Source: Hypoxylon rubiginosum
Lineage: Eukaryota; Ascomycota; Sordariomycetes; Xylariales; Hypoxylaceae
Assembly (NCBI GenBank): GCA_902806565.1
Contig: CADCXA010000012.1
Coordinates: forward strand, 248,001 to 312,000
Direction: 5' to 3'
DNA: 64,000 nucleotides
Positions 22,852-34,574 of the stretch are shown piece by piece (position 1 is the first letter of the stretch; each line of letters starts with the position of its first letter). Below the pieces are notes generated by a model. That model was not told the DNA's origin, did no database searches, and saw only the letters and a list, made by a program, of their open reading frames with translations. A program made the translations under genes and the position numbers.

Positions 22852-25800
22852 CTAGTGGCCGTCGGTGTAACTGCCATCCTCCATATCATCATCACTGTCG
22901 TCCTCGTTGCCACTACCTCTGCCCTCCAAGTAGGACTCATCCTCGTCTGCTTCGATGCTCTCATCTTCTTCGCCAAAGTCCTCCCCGTGGACATATTCTT
23001 TGGGGAGTTCAATGTTCTCGATATTCTCCGCAGGGTTGCAGCCATCCTTGGAAACCTTCCACTCAAGATCCCACTGGAGCGTGGCACCACTAACATCCTG
23101 CTGCAGCTTAAGCTTCTCCTCAAGTTCCCCTTCCACCTTGGTATCAGGCTCGATGATATTATTTAGGAGCACATCGATATGATCCTTAACCGCCTGGACC
23201 GCAAACTTAGAAATGCCTTCAAGCGTACGTGGAAGTTTGTCGAAATTCAGCCTGAGCTGCGTACACATACTTTTGAAGGCAGCATTGAACATCTTCCGGC
23301 CGCTTTGCTGTGCGAATCCAGCAATCATATTCTGCCGCTCCTTAAGAGAGCCCGATCCTAGCCGCCAATTAGTTAAGCCTGACGAAGAGGAGGCAGTTTC
23401 TATTACTTGCCTTTTACTTGCAAGCTGCTTTTGAAGGTCGAAAGCCATTTCTTCTGGATTTCATTAACCATTTCGGGGTGTACTTCCGAGGCACCTTGGG
23501 AAATGTCCTTTAGAGCCTGTCGCACCTTGTCCTTGACTTGCTCCTTGACGGTGTCAAGGCTAGGCATCACATCTTGGAGAAAAGGTTGGAGCTGTGGGTA
23601 GGTGTTCTCGACACTTATTTCTAGTCGTCTGAGGAAGTCCCCCCAGCGCGCGTCAATAACCTTGCAGGCCTCCGGAGCAAGCTCGGGGATATCGTGGTTA
23701 AGCGCTTTGTTCCAGTCGGCAACGATTGTCTTCAAGAGAACGTTTGATCTAAAGCTGAAGTTAGTGGCATTCCATGAGTTGCTGGAAAGGGTGGTTAGAG
23801 GTTTCTTACAGATCTTGCATCCAATAGTATTCTACCTCGTCATGGCCTGCTTTACTCACAAACTTCAAGCCACGTCTTTGTATGTTGGCCTGATATGTGA
23901 GCCAGTGTATCTTGGCCGCTTCGGTGCCATCCTCGGCACTCTTGTATGACCAGCTGTTTACCACCGCGAGACATTCCCCCTCGCAGTTGTGTATTGATTC
24001 CTTTCGGCCGCGAAGCGGATTGCAATTCTTTGCCATAATATCGAGCTTCGCCCACCACTTATCAAGGCTCTGTGTCACTATTCGTTAGCAGGGAAGCTAG
24101 GTAGTTCGTACTGGTTGGAAATGAGCGGGACATATTACCTCTTCCAGTGCGGCATAAGTGCTCGGAAATATATTTTCCTCTACCCACCCTCTGCTAACCT
24201 TCAGCCGACTTTCGGCCCACTCCTCTCTCGACCAAGTCTGAATCATATGGAAGTAGTTATTCAGATCATGCAGGAGGGTGTTCGCATGGATTTCCCGTTC
24301 TGGAATGGTAGCGGTTCGGATCCAGTTTGTGAGATTTGGGATTCCCGAATATTTCTTATCCGGAAACCCAGTCAGTCGATCCTCGTCCTGAACGTATGGC
24401 CAGAAAGCCTTAGCACTGATGGGGCAAATTGAAACGCTACCATCGTACGTAGTTTTCAAGTCATCGCTACTACTAGCAATGTGTGCCTGACGCTGCTCGA
24501 AGTCGTGCTGTATACGGCCCTCGAGGAATTTGTTTCTCGCCTTGACGCATAGGAACATTATGTGCCCTCCTAGCACCTTCAGCTGATCATCCAGATCATC
24601 GAGTTCCTCTTTCAGCTTTGCAATAGCAGCCATTTGGCTGCTCTTTCGCCGCTCGTGCTTTGATGCGTCGGACTTTTTCTTGGACACCCCTAATGAAGCC
24701 ATTATAAGTGTATGATGTGTTTGAAGGGGACATATATTCACTTACCACGAGGAGCTTTCCCAGCCTGGTCAGTCCCGGAGCCCACAGCTTGTAACTCTCT
24801 CTTTATGATGGCAAGCTCTGTGTTTGCACTCTTATGTTGCTTTGCCTTTTCCTTCTTCTTTGCCTTCAGTGTCTCCTCTTCTTCAACAAGTCGTTGCAAT
24901 TCGGGATTAGACTTGGCATCTCGAGTTCTCAGAGCTGACCTACGATCAATCTGGTCTATCTGCGAGACTACAACACAGTAGCTACGCTTATGGAACTTGC
25001 CGTCCATTTTAAGTCGCAGCTCTTCGTGGTCCGACATGAGCTTCACCGAAGTAGAGTCATCCGCCGCTCGACGGGCCGCGGATACGATAAGCGTGGCGGC
25101 TAGCTTAGGGAAGTAATTCTTAGCGATCGCCGCTCGAGACTCTACCGAGTCGGCTAATCCTGGTAAATCGACAAGGACGACGCCGTTGCGGAGAATTTCG
25201 GATTTTACGAAGATCTCTACCTCACCGATCAAGGGCCAGGCTGCAAATTCCGAGCCTGATTTGGTGTGTTATGCCGTAGTCGAATCCATGTATGGTTTGA
25301 TCTTCTCGGACAGCTCATCGACGTTGCTGCCGTGAAAACGCTTCGTCTTCCCAAGAAGTCTGCCTGCGTCTTCATTCGACCTAAGGAGATCTTTGGTTGT
25401 CATATTTGCAACCTTCTCTCCGAGGCCAAAGACCGTCCTAATCATCTCAAATGAAGGCTTTAAATTGGCGTTTGCATTTCGAAGAGCGTCGTAATCATCG
25501 GCGGACCCGTTATCCGCCCTTCGCAATTCATCTCTGCCTTTCATATCTTCAAAGAATTGGTCTAGCTGCTTGGTTAAATTAGCCCTCGTACGGAACGTCA
25601 CGATGGTTTTAAACTTGTGGTCGTGTCTCTCGTCATCGTTATAGGCGACCTTGCACGCTACAGCGGTTGCTGCCTCTTGGTTGCTAGTAGGTAGAAGCTC
25701 GCTAAAACCAAGAAGGGCATTGAGGGTCGAGGTCTTTCCGCTGCCGGTCGGCCCTGCAACGCCAACGAGCACTTTGAAGTCTTTATGACGCTGGATGAGA

Positions 25801-26141
25801 TCCTCTGAGAGTGGTGTCAGTTTGATATGTTGCCGTATCATACAATACCAGGGGTACTTACTGCACCCGCCAACCCATTTCTCAAGCGCCTCCCGCCCTA
25901 GTATATTCGACCCGGTCGGTGTGTTCAAGCCATCCTTGCCGAGAACAGAGACCTCGAACTTCTCGATAAGCTGTTCACATTTCCTGATTCCGACTGCGAG
26001 AGCATTTTCTTTGATTGCGATTCTCTTCTGGTCGTCGAAGTCTTCGCATGAGCTCCACGTAAACGAGGTCGAGTCCTGGTCTGGTGGGGCAGTTTCTGGG
26101 GCGTCTCCCATGGACTTATCATCAGACCCAGAAGCAGACAT
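22852..26141 (-). pseudogene. SLIP-GC-like nuclear GTPase (dynamin superfamily), six exons, one in-frame TAA
   Basis: Exons 26141-25862, 25804-24746, 24689-24139, 24069-23810, 23748-23418 and 23340-22852 total 2970 nt and keep one frame through five introns of 57, 56, 69, 61 and 77 nt. Seen: P-loop GPTGSGKTS at residues 111-119, a WPLI segment followed by G3 motif VLVDLPGLAD, a VVVSQIDQID block in the G4 position, a long coiled-coil Lys/Glu region and a very acidic C-terminus. This matches fungal homologues of the nuclear GTPase SLIP-GC. Codon 272 is TAA (25271-25269), between the P-loop and the G3 motif. Intron models that would remove it either lose phase or delete conserved sequence. With all other signals intact, the lesion is recent or conditionally suppressed. 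Confidence 0.82.
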
Positions 26142-27208
26142 CTTGAGTTGGTATCCTTGACGTGGGAAGCGGTTAGGAGGCTAAATTATAAGAGCCGTCG
26201 GGTTAGGAAAATGTGTAGAAACCTGTGAGGTGGGCAGTTAAGGCTAATGAAGGAAAAAGAGAAGGTAGTATTAATAGTTGGGAGGATGTGGCAGTGTGGT
26301 TGGAGTAGATTGATTAAAGCCTTTGTCATAGAGCGTTCCTTGGGGAGGCTCGCCTAATACGCCTGAGTTAAGTTGCGGCTGCCGAAGATGACAAGTTCAG
26401 ATGTGAAAACGTAGGTATCGGAGGGCAGGGAAGGGGGGTGCTATGAAATCTCGGGATAGCAGGAGATGGAGGGGATAATCAGAGACATATCGTGATAGAT
26501 GGACGATGGTTAAGACCGAAGTATGTGTGAACAGGACAAGATATAAAAATATTGGTGAAGGGAAAAGGTGGATAGCTCTCATCTTCAGGATAGGAATGTT
26601 GATTAGGAGCATACACTTACCTGCCTGCTTACAATGATCAGAAAGTGAAGCAATTGCTTATTCCACCATTGAAGTGCGCACGAGGCAAGACCGAGGAAGG
26701 AGCCTCCCTTGACTAGGATTGATGATACGCACTCCAAGGCTGATGAAGACGAGCTGGGGCGATGTAAATGGCTACCTACCTAGGTGAGGAGCTGACGATA
26801 ATTAACTTGGTGTGTACACGTATCTACGGAAGTAAAACCTAACGTATCAGGCCAATGAGCCGAAGATATAGAATCCATACGAAGGTGTGTCAGTGTGTCA
26901 GTGTGTCGGTATGATAAGCTGTTGGTCCTGGACAGTTTTCAATGTAGCGGTTGCCACATGCTCGAGTACCAAGCTTACACGTACTTGCACCTGGTAGTTA
27001 AGACATGGAAAAGTTAGGTAGAGGCTACATTTACCTACATATGTACTTTCAAGCACTGAAGTAACACCCCGAGGAAGCTCCACGTCTACTCTCAATCAAT
27101 ATACGAATCTCATCAACAGTCTAAGTGTTATTATAAAATCTACCCCAGGAGTTGTTTATATATATAAGATATATAATATAGCCCTTAAGGGGAAATGTCG
27201 CGTCAAAG
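26142..27208. other. intergenic
   Basis: Upstream region of the SLIP-GC-like gene. It has a CCTAGGTGAGG variant of the dispersed motif near 26774 and an 8-mer GTGTGTCA tandem at about 26885-26908. No gene is supported. Confidence 0.5.
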
Positions 27209-27649
27209 CTAATCGGTGTACCTCTCGAGAACATATCCTGTCATATATATCCTGAGGACAAAGAGTAGTACTAGAGGGATTAACACACTGAGAAGGCGCA
27301 TTTGAAAGGTGATTAAGGCCTCAAGGACCGCCAGAGATCCCTCATTTTCCATACATCGTCTCAAGGAAATACCACCGTTTTCTCCCTCGGGAAAGTGCTG
27401 TAAATTATTCCGAGCACAATAATCACACCAAAATATGTTGCAGCCATCCGAATGAGAATACGTAGAAGTGGATAGGGCTGGGCGAGACATGAGAGTCATT
27501 CCTTGAATATCCACCACGTAGTCCTCGTTAGGTGAGAGCCCCAGCATTGGTGGCTCTCGTGAAACGGTGACTCTTCGCTTTGGTTTGACGGTAGCATAGT
27601 CGGCACTATCTGAAGACCCTAATAAAGGGGTTAGCTGTGTGGGCGACAT
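27209..27649 (-). CDS. unknown small single-TM protein (146 aa)
   Basis: Single-exon frame with ATG at 27649. The N-terminal half is polar and basic (KPKRRVTVS). A central segment has four clustered cysteines or near neighbours (DGCNIFWCDYCARN), and one hydrophobic helix lies near the C-terminus (LLSVLIPLVLLFVL), followed by a short tail. It could be a tail-anchored membrane protein. There is no recognised domain. It lies on the same strand as the SLIP-GC-like gene and the 326-residue gene beside it. Moderate to low certainty that it is expressed. Confidence 0.45.
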   Translation of the reverse strand: MSPTQLTPLLGSSDSADYATVKPKRRVTVSREPPMLGLSPNEDYVVDIQGMTLMSRPALSTSTYSHSDGCNIFWCDYCARNNLQHFPEGENGGISLRRCMENEGSLAVLEALITFQMRLLSVLIPLVLLFVLRIYMTGYVLERYTD

Positions 27650-28256
27650 GGAAGTGTAAGGGTGAAGATTGGTTTATTTTAAGGGGAATAAGGGAAGGCG
27701 TCTTGGAGTTGCAAACTTCGATCAGGCCATTCACCGGCCTCCGCAGCTTTAGGAGATGAGTGGCAAGACTATGGAATGACAGGAAAGTATATCATATTGT
27801 TTCTGGAAAGTTTGCGGAACCAACATCGTTTTTATTCATGGAGTCGTCATTACACTTTACATCTCATTCCCGTAATGAAGGCTACAAGGCATTGTCCTCA
27901 AGACAAGGTCCGATCTGTAGGGGCACCTTTGACAAGAGAGGCAAACACAAAGATAGCATACGTCGCCGTCTCTTTGTAGCTAGCATCAAACAAGGAAGAC
28001 AATAGCGACCTAACACGGATCCTACAACGAAATAACGAAACCCCGAGACCAAAGCCGTTCATCCTATAGGCTTTCTAGCGTATTTCCAGGCCCGACTTAG
28101 GTAGGTATCTTACAACTTTCAAGGTCACCTTTCAAGTTCTTCCGCCCCTCGACCTCGAAATAAATCCTCCTCACACGTCTGCTCTACGCCATTACATCTT
28201 AAGTTCCACAAGAACTACTCGGACCTCTATTAAAGCTACGACTGATCTTAAGGCTT
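27650..28256. other. intergenic
   Basis: Spacer between two minus-strand genes. Overlapping short plus-strand frames at 27760-28005 lack supporting features. Confidence 0.45.
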
Positions 28257-29237
28257 CTAGGACCAGCGTTTCTTAATCACCTTCCACGCTTGCTTGTCGT
28301 CCTTCTGCTGGTTTTGGGGGTTCCTTAGCGCGTCTGCAAAGATGCCCCTCGTAAGCTTGTCTTCGAGTTCGGCGACAAAATCTTTAATATTGGTTGAAGC
28401 GAGAGGTCGTGGTCCTCGCAGGGCTCGATCCAAAAAGAGCCAGGCCAGCTCTACCAGTTTTGTCTCATCAGTCGGGTCATCGCTGAATTCGCAGAGGTCC
28501 CTGAGGTAAACCACCCAATCCTTAAAGCGACGGCCGTTAGATAAGTCCGCGACAGTGAAGTAGCTCGTATCGTCGCAAGCAAGGTTGTTCATCCGCATAT
28601 CCTCTTTCAGCATGGCCTTTATACTGGGCTCGCTCCGAAGCTGAAGACTAGGGCTTCCGCCCTGGGCGTCACGAGCCGCATAGCTCTGTCTACTCCAATG
28701 TCTGTCGATAAGATACATACGTTTCCATGCATTCTGAGTTAAAAGCTTAATTTCTTCTATTTCTTCGAGATGGGTAGGATCGTCGCTCGGCGAGAACGAA
28801 CGATTCTCGGCGACAGTCGCGTCGAGAGTTTGCCGGATCCCCTCTTTCGTCACCTTTCCCGTACGGTATTCTAGTTTGAGCACAAGTTGAGACATCCTTG
28901 CTAAGTTCATGTGAGCCATCGATAAAGCAGACTGTATCTGACGCTCTTCGAACTGCCCATCAATTAGCTTTCCTGAGTCGTTCGCAGATGCCTTTGCCGT
29001 ATGGTTGTCGCTGTTATCAACCTTTTCTCGCTCATAAGCTACTCCGTTGTCACAAGTTTGCGCTTCGACCCCCGTCGTGGCCCTGGTCGGGCTTGGATCG
29101 ACTTTGTAGTTGGTTTCCCACTCTTCTTCGCTATCACATATATCTGGCAACTCTGGCCACATGCAAATGTCGTCGTCTTCCTGCCCATCGTCAGACAAGC
29201 AATCAGCGTGGTAGGGTCTAGCATTATAGATCGACAT
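28257..29237 (-). CDS. unknown acidic protein (326 aa)
   Basis: Single-exon frame from an ATG at 29237. The N-terminal 90 residues are acidic and probably disordered. The C-terminal 230 residues look folded and helical: a Met/Leu-rich helix around AHMNLARMSQLVLKLEYR, a segment with KRMYLIDRHWSRQSY, a DWVVYLRDLCEFSDDP block, and a basic end. There is no signal peptide or TM segment. I recognise no family; the pattern resembles lineage-restricted fungal proteins. It sits next to the GTPase relic and may belong to the same accessory block. Confidence 0.6.
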   Translation of the reverse strand: MSIYNARPYHADCLSDDGQEDDDICMWPELPDICDSEEEWETNYKVDPSPTRATTGVEAQTCDNGVAYEREKVDNSDNHTAKASANDSGKLIDGQFEERQIQSALSMAHMNLARMSQLVLKLEYRTGKVTKEGIRQTLDATVAENRSFSPSDDPTHLEEIEEIKLLTQNAWKRMYLIDRHWSRQSYAARDAQGGSPSLQLRSEPSIKAMLKEDMRMNNLACDDTSYFTVADLSNGRRFKDWVVYLRDLCEFSDDPTDETKLVELAWLFLDRALRGPRPLASTNIKDFVAELEDKLTRGIFADALRNPQNQQKDDKQAWKVIKKRWS

Positions 29238-29647
29238 TCTTTTATTACAAACTTAGGTTTTAACGCAGATATGGGCTTATGGTACTAAATCATAGGGCTG
29301 GAGGCGAAATTAGTGAGGTACTTATCGAATGAGGGAACGAAAACGACTGGTATCTTTACAGCGTACTGGTTCTCAAGGGTGAATTTAATCTCGAGTATTA
29401 AGTTCTTCTACAAAGAAGCTCCTTTGTTTCATGATAGGGGGAAAGGGGGTAGCAGGAGGCCACGTTGTTTGTTGAAAGGAATGAACGCTCACATTGTTAG
29501 GCTCCTTTGACCATCTCCTCAAAAAGCGCAAGGAGCAATAGTGTCCAATCCAACATAACCCAAGGTTTTTTATAGATTCTCAACTGCATCTTTTCCTCCA
29601 TGGGTCTCTATGAACTAACAAGACGCCCACAAGTCAACCTTGCAATT
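29238..29647. other. intergenic
   Basis: Short spacer between minus-strand genes. Nothing recognisable is present. Confidence 0.45.
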
Positions 29648-30982
29648 TCACGACAGTCTGATAATCCACCCGTCCCCCTGCGGCTCCTCCTTTGCATCGC
29701 TACCACCCCATAGCACGACACTCCGCCCATCGGCTGCGACGTCGCATCCGAATGAGCCCCGTGGACCAGGGTGAACCTTTCCTCCATGCGCTTGCAGGTC
29801 ACCCGGAGGCTGCACCTCAACTTCGGCCCAGCTAGAGCGGCCCGAGTCGGCGCCCAGTTTCTCGCGTAGTTGGTCCTTGATCTTGGCGGGTTTAATCGCT
29901 TCCGTTATACTGGTCGCTGCTTTGACTTCTTGGTTGCCAGACGGGAGCTGGAACGTCCACAGGTCGCTCCATTGAGGCAGGCCTCCCTTCTCCGCTGCAC
30001 CCAGTCGATCGCCGAAGAAATAGAGTAGGTAGTTTCGGCCAAATCCAGTTGTGATGGGCACTAGTCCACCACTCGCTCGCGGTCTAGGCCCGGGGGCTAG
30101 GGGATTCGTCGGGAATGGGATAGTCTCCCATGACGGTGGCGTTTCGGCGTATAGTTTGATGTCTAGATGATGCACCTCACTGCTAAGAGCGTCGCAGCTA
30201 GATATTACATATAGCGTATCCCCCGAGACCGCAGCGCTCGTAATAATAGCAGGTATGTGCGGTAATTGGTTCCAAGTCTTGGTAAAGCAGTTGAAGTGCC
30301 AAACATCAGTTAGGGCCGCACCGTTGAGGCCTTTCCCGCCGAGAATGATGAGATTTCCGTCATGTGCAAATGCGTATCCGCCACTTCGCGGCGGCGGCGT
30401 CCTCTCTAGATGACTGGCAGGTTCGAGAGTTGCCCACGAGAGCTTCTCGACATCATACAACCAAATTCTAGCACCCTCGTCTATGACATTGCCAGCTTCG
30501 TTGTGCCCTCCATACAGAGCAAGACAGTTAGTCAAGGCACAGGCGGAATGCTCGGACCGCGGCGCAGGTACGGGGCCGTCTTTCTCAGCCGCAATGGCAG
30601 GCAATACCCGATACTCGGGCGTGGTGTTCGATGCGGATAGCGTTATGGAGTGAATGTTGTTATTGGCAAGTTTGCCCTGGCTTGTCCGGCCACCGAAGAT
30701 GTAAGCTTTGTCGCCGACAATAGTGAGGCTATGATGGGATCTGTTGAGAGAGGATCTTTTGGTAGATAGTGTTAGTGTTAGATGGATGCAAATAGTGGGA
30801 AAACAGGCCGGATCGATAATTTAGCGAACCTACCTTGAGATATCGTCAGACGTTGAGCCTAAGTGTGTGAAGCTGGCCTGGAGAGGCATTGTAGGCCGTG
30901 CAACGGAATAGGCCACGCCGGCTTCGACACCGGTAGAGACGACCTGTTCAACAGCTAGCGCACCGGCTGCGATTTCTGCCAT
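29648..30982 (-). CDS. kelch-repeat beta-propeller protein, two exons (418 aa)
   Basis: Exons 30982-30834 and 30755-29648, joined over a 78-nt intron (donor GTAGGT, acceptor AAAAG with CTAACAC upstream), give 418 residues. The frame continues upstream of a CTG at 30604 through exon 2, restoring HHSLTIVGDKAYIFGG, a kelch blade. Further blades are visible as SEHSACALTNCLALYGG, SGGYAFAHDGNLIILGG with a following W, and GSFGCDVAADGRSVVLWGG. The double-Gly plus spaced Tyr/Trp pattern is diagnostic of kelch or galactose-oxidase propellers. There is no catalytic Cys-Tyr signature of galactose oxidase and no signal peptide, so an intracellular protein-binding propeller is likely. The coding-strand leader just before the ATG is a long purine run. 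Confidence 0.88.
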
Positions 30983-32096
30983 TGTGTTTTTTTTTCTTCT
31001 TTTCTTTTCTTTTTCTTTTCCTTTTCCTTTTCTTCCTGTTTTTTTTCCTGTCTTCCTAGATGGAATCAATTTCGAGATTTCAATCTGCCAACTTAATAGA
31101 AAAGCTCTTGTCGTGGAGTGAACTAATAAAGTAACATTGTACTCCAAAATTGCACGGCTAGTTGGGGTGGCTGGCTAGAAGTTTAGATGCAAGATGATGG
31201 TAATAATAATGGTGATGGTGACGATGATGATGGTGATGATGATGGTGATGACGTATTATCGATAATTTCGTGCACGCCGGGCTTGGTCCCAGCAGTGACG
31301 CAACAAACACAAGATTACTTATTATAGAACATTGTTTACCTATTCCTAGTGAGCGGATATTCTTGTACCTGCATTAGCGACATGATTTGTGTAAAGAGAT
31401 CTACACACATATCCTGGTACTTTAAGGAGAGATCTAAGAGTAGATGCGCTGATCTTCGCAATAAAGGACGACGAGTAACTACCTTGTACTTAGGTACATA
31501 GGTAGTTATATATGTACATGTAGGGTAGCATTTATTATCTTGTATCAGTACACACTTGCGCGAGTTGATACAGTAACGTTGACAAGTCTACTGACGAGGG
31601 CTGGCATCGAATTGTAATTTGAAAAATAACATACCCTCCCTTTATAAATACAGGATCTAAGAATACCAGCAAAATAATCCTAGCTTACGCCACAGCACCA
31701 GCCACCTCCTTACCCTCTTTCGCGACGTTCGGCGTGGGTATCATCTACCTAGGTACCTAGATACTTACAGTATCAACGTATCAACCATACATGCCAAATA
31801 TACAATACTTCGAAGCTCATATCTGTCGAAAACAGTTGCCAGGTAGTGGTAGTATAGTTAAACCGTAGAATGTTTATAAAAAGTTTTCTGACGCTATGAA
31901 TGAACAAGACTCGACCATAGTCGCTCTAGAAGTTGATTCTCTACGGGTATGCTCCTTAAAATGCGTCCACTTGCCGTCCTGAACCGTTTAACCCATTTTT
32001 TTGGACTGTTGAAGTAACCAAGAGTGCGCCACTAAACCCATATGCTACTAGCATTCGTCATCTTCGACCCAGAAATCGAATATTACGAGCACACAT
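30983..32096. other. intergenic, with purine/pyrimidine and GAT-type simple repeats
   Basis: A pyrimidine tract on the plus strand (about 30988-31045), purine-rich on the coding strand, forms the leader of the kelch gene. A degenerate GATGGT/GATGAT trinucleotide repeat lies at about 31192-31252. TACCTAGGTAC motifs occur near 31490-31510 and 31748-31760. No gene is present. Confidence 0.55.
31192..31252. repeat. degenerate GAT/GGT trinucleotide microsatellite
   Basis: About sixty bases of interleaved GAT, GGT and AAT triplets with few interruptions. It is a simple-sequence repeat outside any gene. Confidence 0.7.
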
Positions 32097-33513
32097 CTAG
32101 GGTTCGCCCCAGATCTCGTCGGCAATTTGCCTCACCAGCGACAGCTTCTTCCTCTCGTCATCTACTGTTAGGGGGTAGCCACTCTCGTGGGTCGAGAAAC
32201 CGCACTGCGGACTGACGCAGATCCTCTTCAGAGCCTCCTCGCGGGTCTGGCCGCTCCCCTCCGCCACGAAGTCCGCCGCCCTATAAAGGCGCTCCTTCGT
32301 AGTCTCCTTATCCTCCAGCTGCCGAATCTTGGTGCTGATAACCCCGACGACAACGTTCTTATCCTTGGGCAGATACTTGAGGGGTTCGAAGCCACCTGCT
32401 CGTTCCGTGTCGTACTCGAGATAAAAAGTGTTCACCTTTAAGTTCTCAAAAAGCTTCTTGGCGATAATATCATACGCTCCCTCGGAAAAGTGTCTCCCGC
32501 CCACGAAGTTGCCCCGGCATAAATGGATGCCGGTGTGTAAGTCGGCTGGTAGCGTGCTGATGGAATCATTGTACAGTTTGATGTAAGCGTCAAGAAGGTC
32601 TTCCCACGTGCCGATGTTGTCCTTGTCCTCTTCCCATCCCTTTCGAAAGTCCTTGGAGCAGAAATCTAGAGGTGTATATACGCGTTAGTTATGTACCTCC
32701 TAAGTGAGCTACTCCACTATGCGCCGGCAGAATTAACTTCGGAAAGGGGGTGTGATGTCGGCCGATATTTATGATTAGAGAAGGTTCGTCTCTCACGCAC
32801 AGGAAAGTTCTATGAAATGAAGGGAAAGGAGAGGGATAAAAGGGGACAACGAAAAGGGGGAGGGAGACGATCTTACAGGCCATTCCCGGGTCATCAAATT
32901 GAACATTCCGCAGCCCGGCCTTGTACAGCATCTCGAGTTCGGCCTTGTAGACTTGGGCCACATCCGCAAAGTACTCTGCGTCGTTGGCGTAGGCTTCCTT
33001 GGTGTAGGCTCGCCCTTGCTTGTATCTCATATGAAACCAGGATGGGGCAATCATGGTGAGCTTGATGTTACCCCATTCGCTTTCGGGGACGAACGCCTGG
33101 ACCAGCTGGAGCTCGTACAAATTCGAGAGCGACTTGCTAGGATTGTGCGACAGTTTGCTCCCGGCGATGACAGACTCTCCGGGCATGACTTTTCTGCCCG
33201 TCTCAATCAAGCTCACGACATCCGGGTGATACAGCCGAAACATGCTAGCATCGGCGTCCTGCAGGCGGGTGGTGCCGTCGATCTCATCCCATAGTAGACC
33301 CCAGAAGCGTGTTCTGTTATATTCGCCTGAATTGACGGCTTTGAAGCCCAGATCCTGCTGCAACTTAACAACCTCTCCAACAGCCTTCCTCTCAACTGCC
33401 GGCAGTCCAGCTTGCTCTGCCGAGACACCCTTGTCCCGGATAGTCGCACGCACACGAAGTAACTCTTCTGGCCGCAGTAGACTGCCCAGCTGCTCGGCAC
33501 GGAACGGAGCCAT
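32097..33513 (-). CDS. MetE-like cobalamin-independent methionine synthase family protein, two exons (401 aa)
   Basis: Exons 33513-32877 and 32665-32097 join over a 211-nt intron, restoring DDPGMAYFCSKDF across the junction. The open frame extends upstream to a GTG at 33606, but the ATG at 33513 (MAPFRAEQLGSLLRP) matches where this family usually begins. Seen: GSLLRP near the N-terminus, a FDDPG segment, the H-x-C zinc pair in GIHLCRGN (His260, Cys262) and a distal Cys367 in SPQCGFST. These are ligands of the MetE C-terminal domain. At about 400 residues it is half the length of true MetE and lacks its N-terminal half, as in YxjG-type UROD/MetE-like proteins. It probably transfers methyl groups to a thiol; the substrate is unknown. 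Confidence 0.85.
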
Positions 33514-34574
33514 CTTCGGCTGATAGTCGTATAGGCAGGACAACTTCTGCTTCTTCAACTCTTCACCAGAATTCCTTATTCCTAGCTTATTACGTAAGTG
33601 ACACAAGCGACACGGGGAACAGAGATACTGTGCTATAGACAGCGTCGGTATAGGGACAAATATACTATGCTAAGTTAACCTAGTCACCTAAGAGAAATAG
33701 TGATAGATCCCTTTTATAGGAAGACAAGGAAGAAAACTTTAGAGAGCTCCGTCGATAGGCAGACTCTTCATTCAAGGTCACAGGTTCAGAAATCCTTCTA
33801 ACGAACTCTAGCGTGGGATGTGGGATATAATGTGGGGAAAGGAGGTGAGACAACGTAGGATCGCGCACCACTAAGGCAAGCACCGCAGCACCAACAGCTG
33901 AAAAAAAATTAATTAAATACCACGGCGACCGAACCGGCGGAGGGGACAAGGGTAGCGTACCAGCTAACAGGTGTGCGGTAGGACAGGCGAGTCGGAGTTA
34001 CTAACCGTCCGCGTCTGCGAAAGTCTTAACTAGTATAAATTACCTAGTCGGTGCCAAACGACTAGGCGGCGTGATAGTCTACGCGCAATTGCTTCAATTG
34101 TCGCCGACAGCTGTCAGGAGAAAGTGAAAGCCGCATCGAGCCTTGTTGCTTATTAAACTTGCATCATACAGCGTAATGCGGCTAGGAACTCCCCCTAAGC
34201 TTTACGACGACTAGCCGAATGGGATATTAACACTCCGTAATATAGACAGGCCATATACCACAAAAAAATGAATACCAATGTCACGGAGAATATTCCAAAG
34301 GATTAATACATGCCTGACTTAAACAAGAAACTTCGTAGTTCACAGCCGAGAAAACGTAACTAAGATCCCCCATATACACCATAGCAAGTAAGTCTAGACC
34401 AAAGAACAGTACGACGGACACATAAACAGATTAAGCAACAACCAAGATATAAATTTTGCTAGGCTCGTGAACATAAAATGGTATCTAGGCTACGAAACAC
34501 GCCCCTATGTGTTTATATATGAAACATTATAAATTACATGGCCTCCCACCCGTAGCAACTATACTAACAAGCTC
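33514..34574. other. intergenic
   Basis: AT-rich spacer, locally ACTAGG/GACTAG-rich. A minus-strand frame at 33680-33949 has no supporting features. Confidence 0.5.

Noticed and set aside
25269..25340. Intron that would remove the TAA in the SLIP-GC-like gene
   Set aside because: Of the GT-AG pairs tried, most break the frame. The one that keeps phase (weak GTTTTC donor) deletes a conserved-looking DELSEKIKPYMDS segment.
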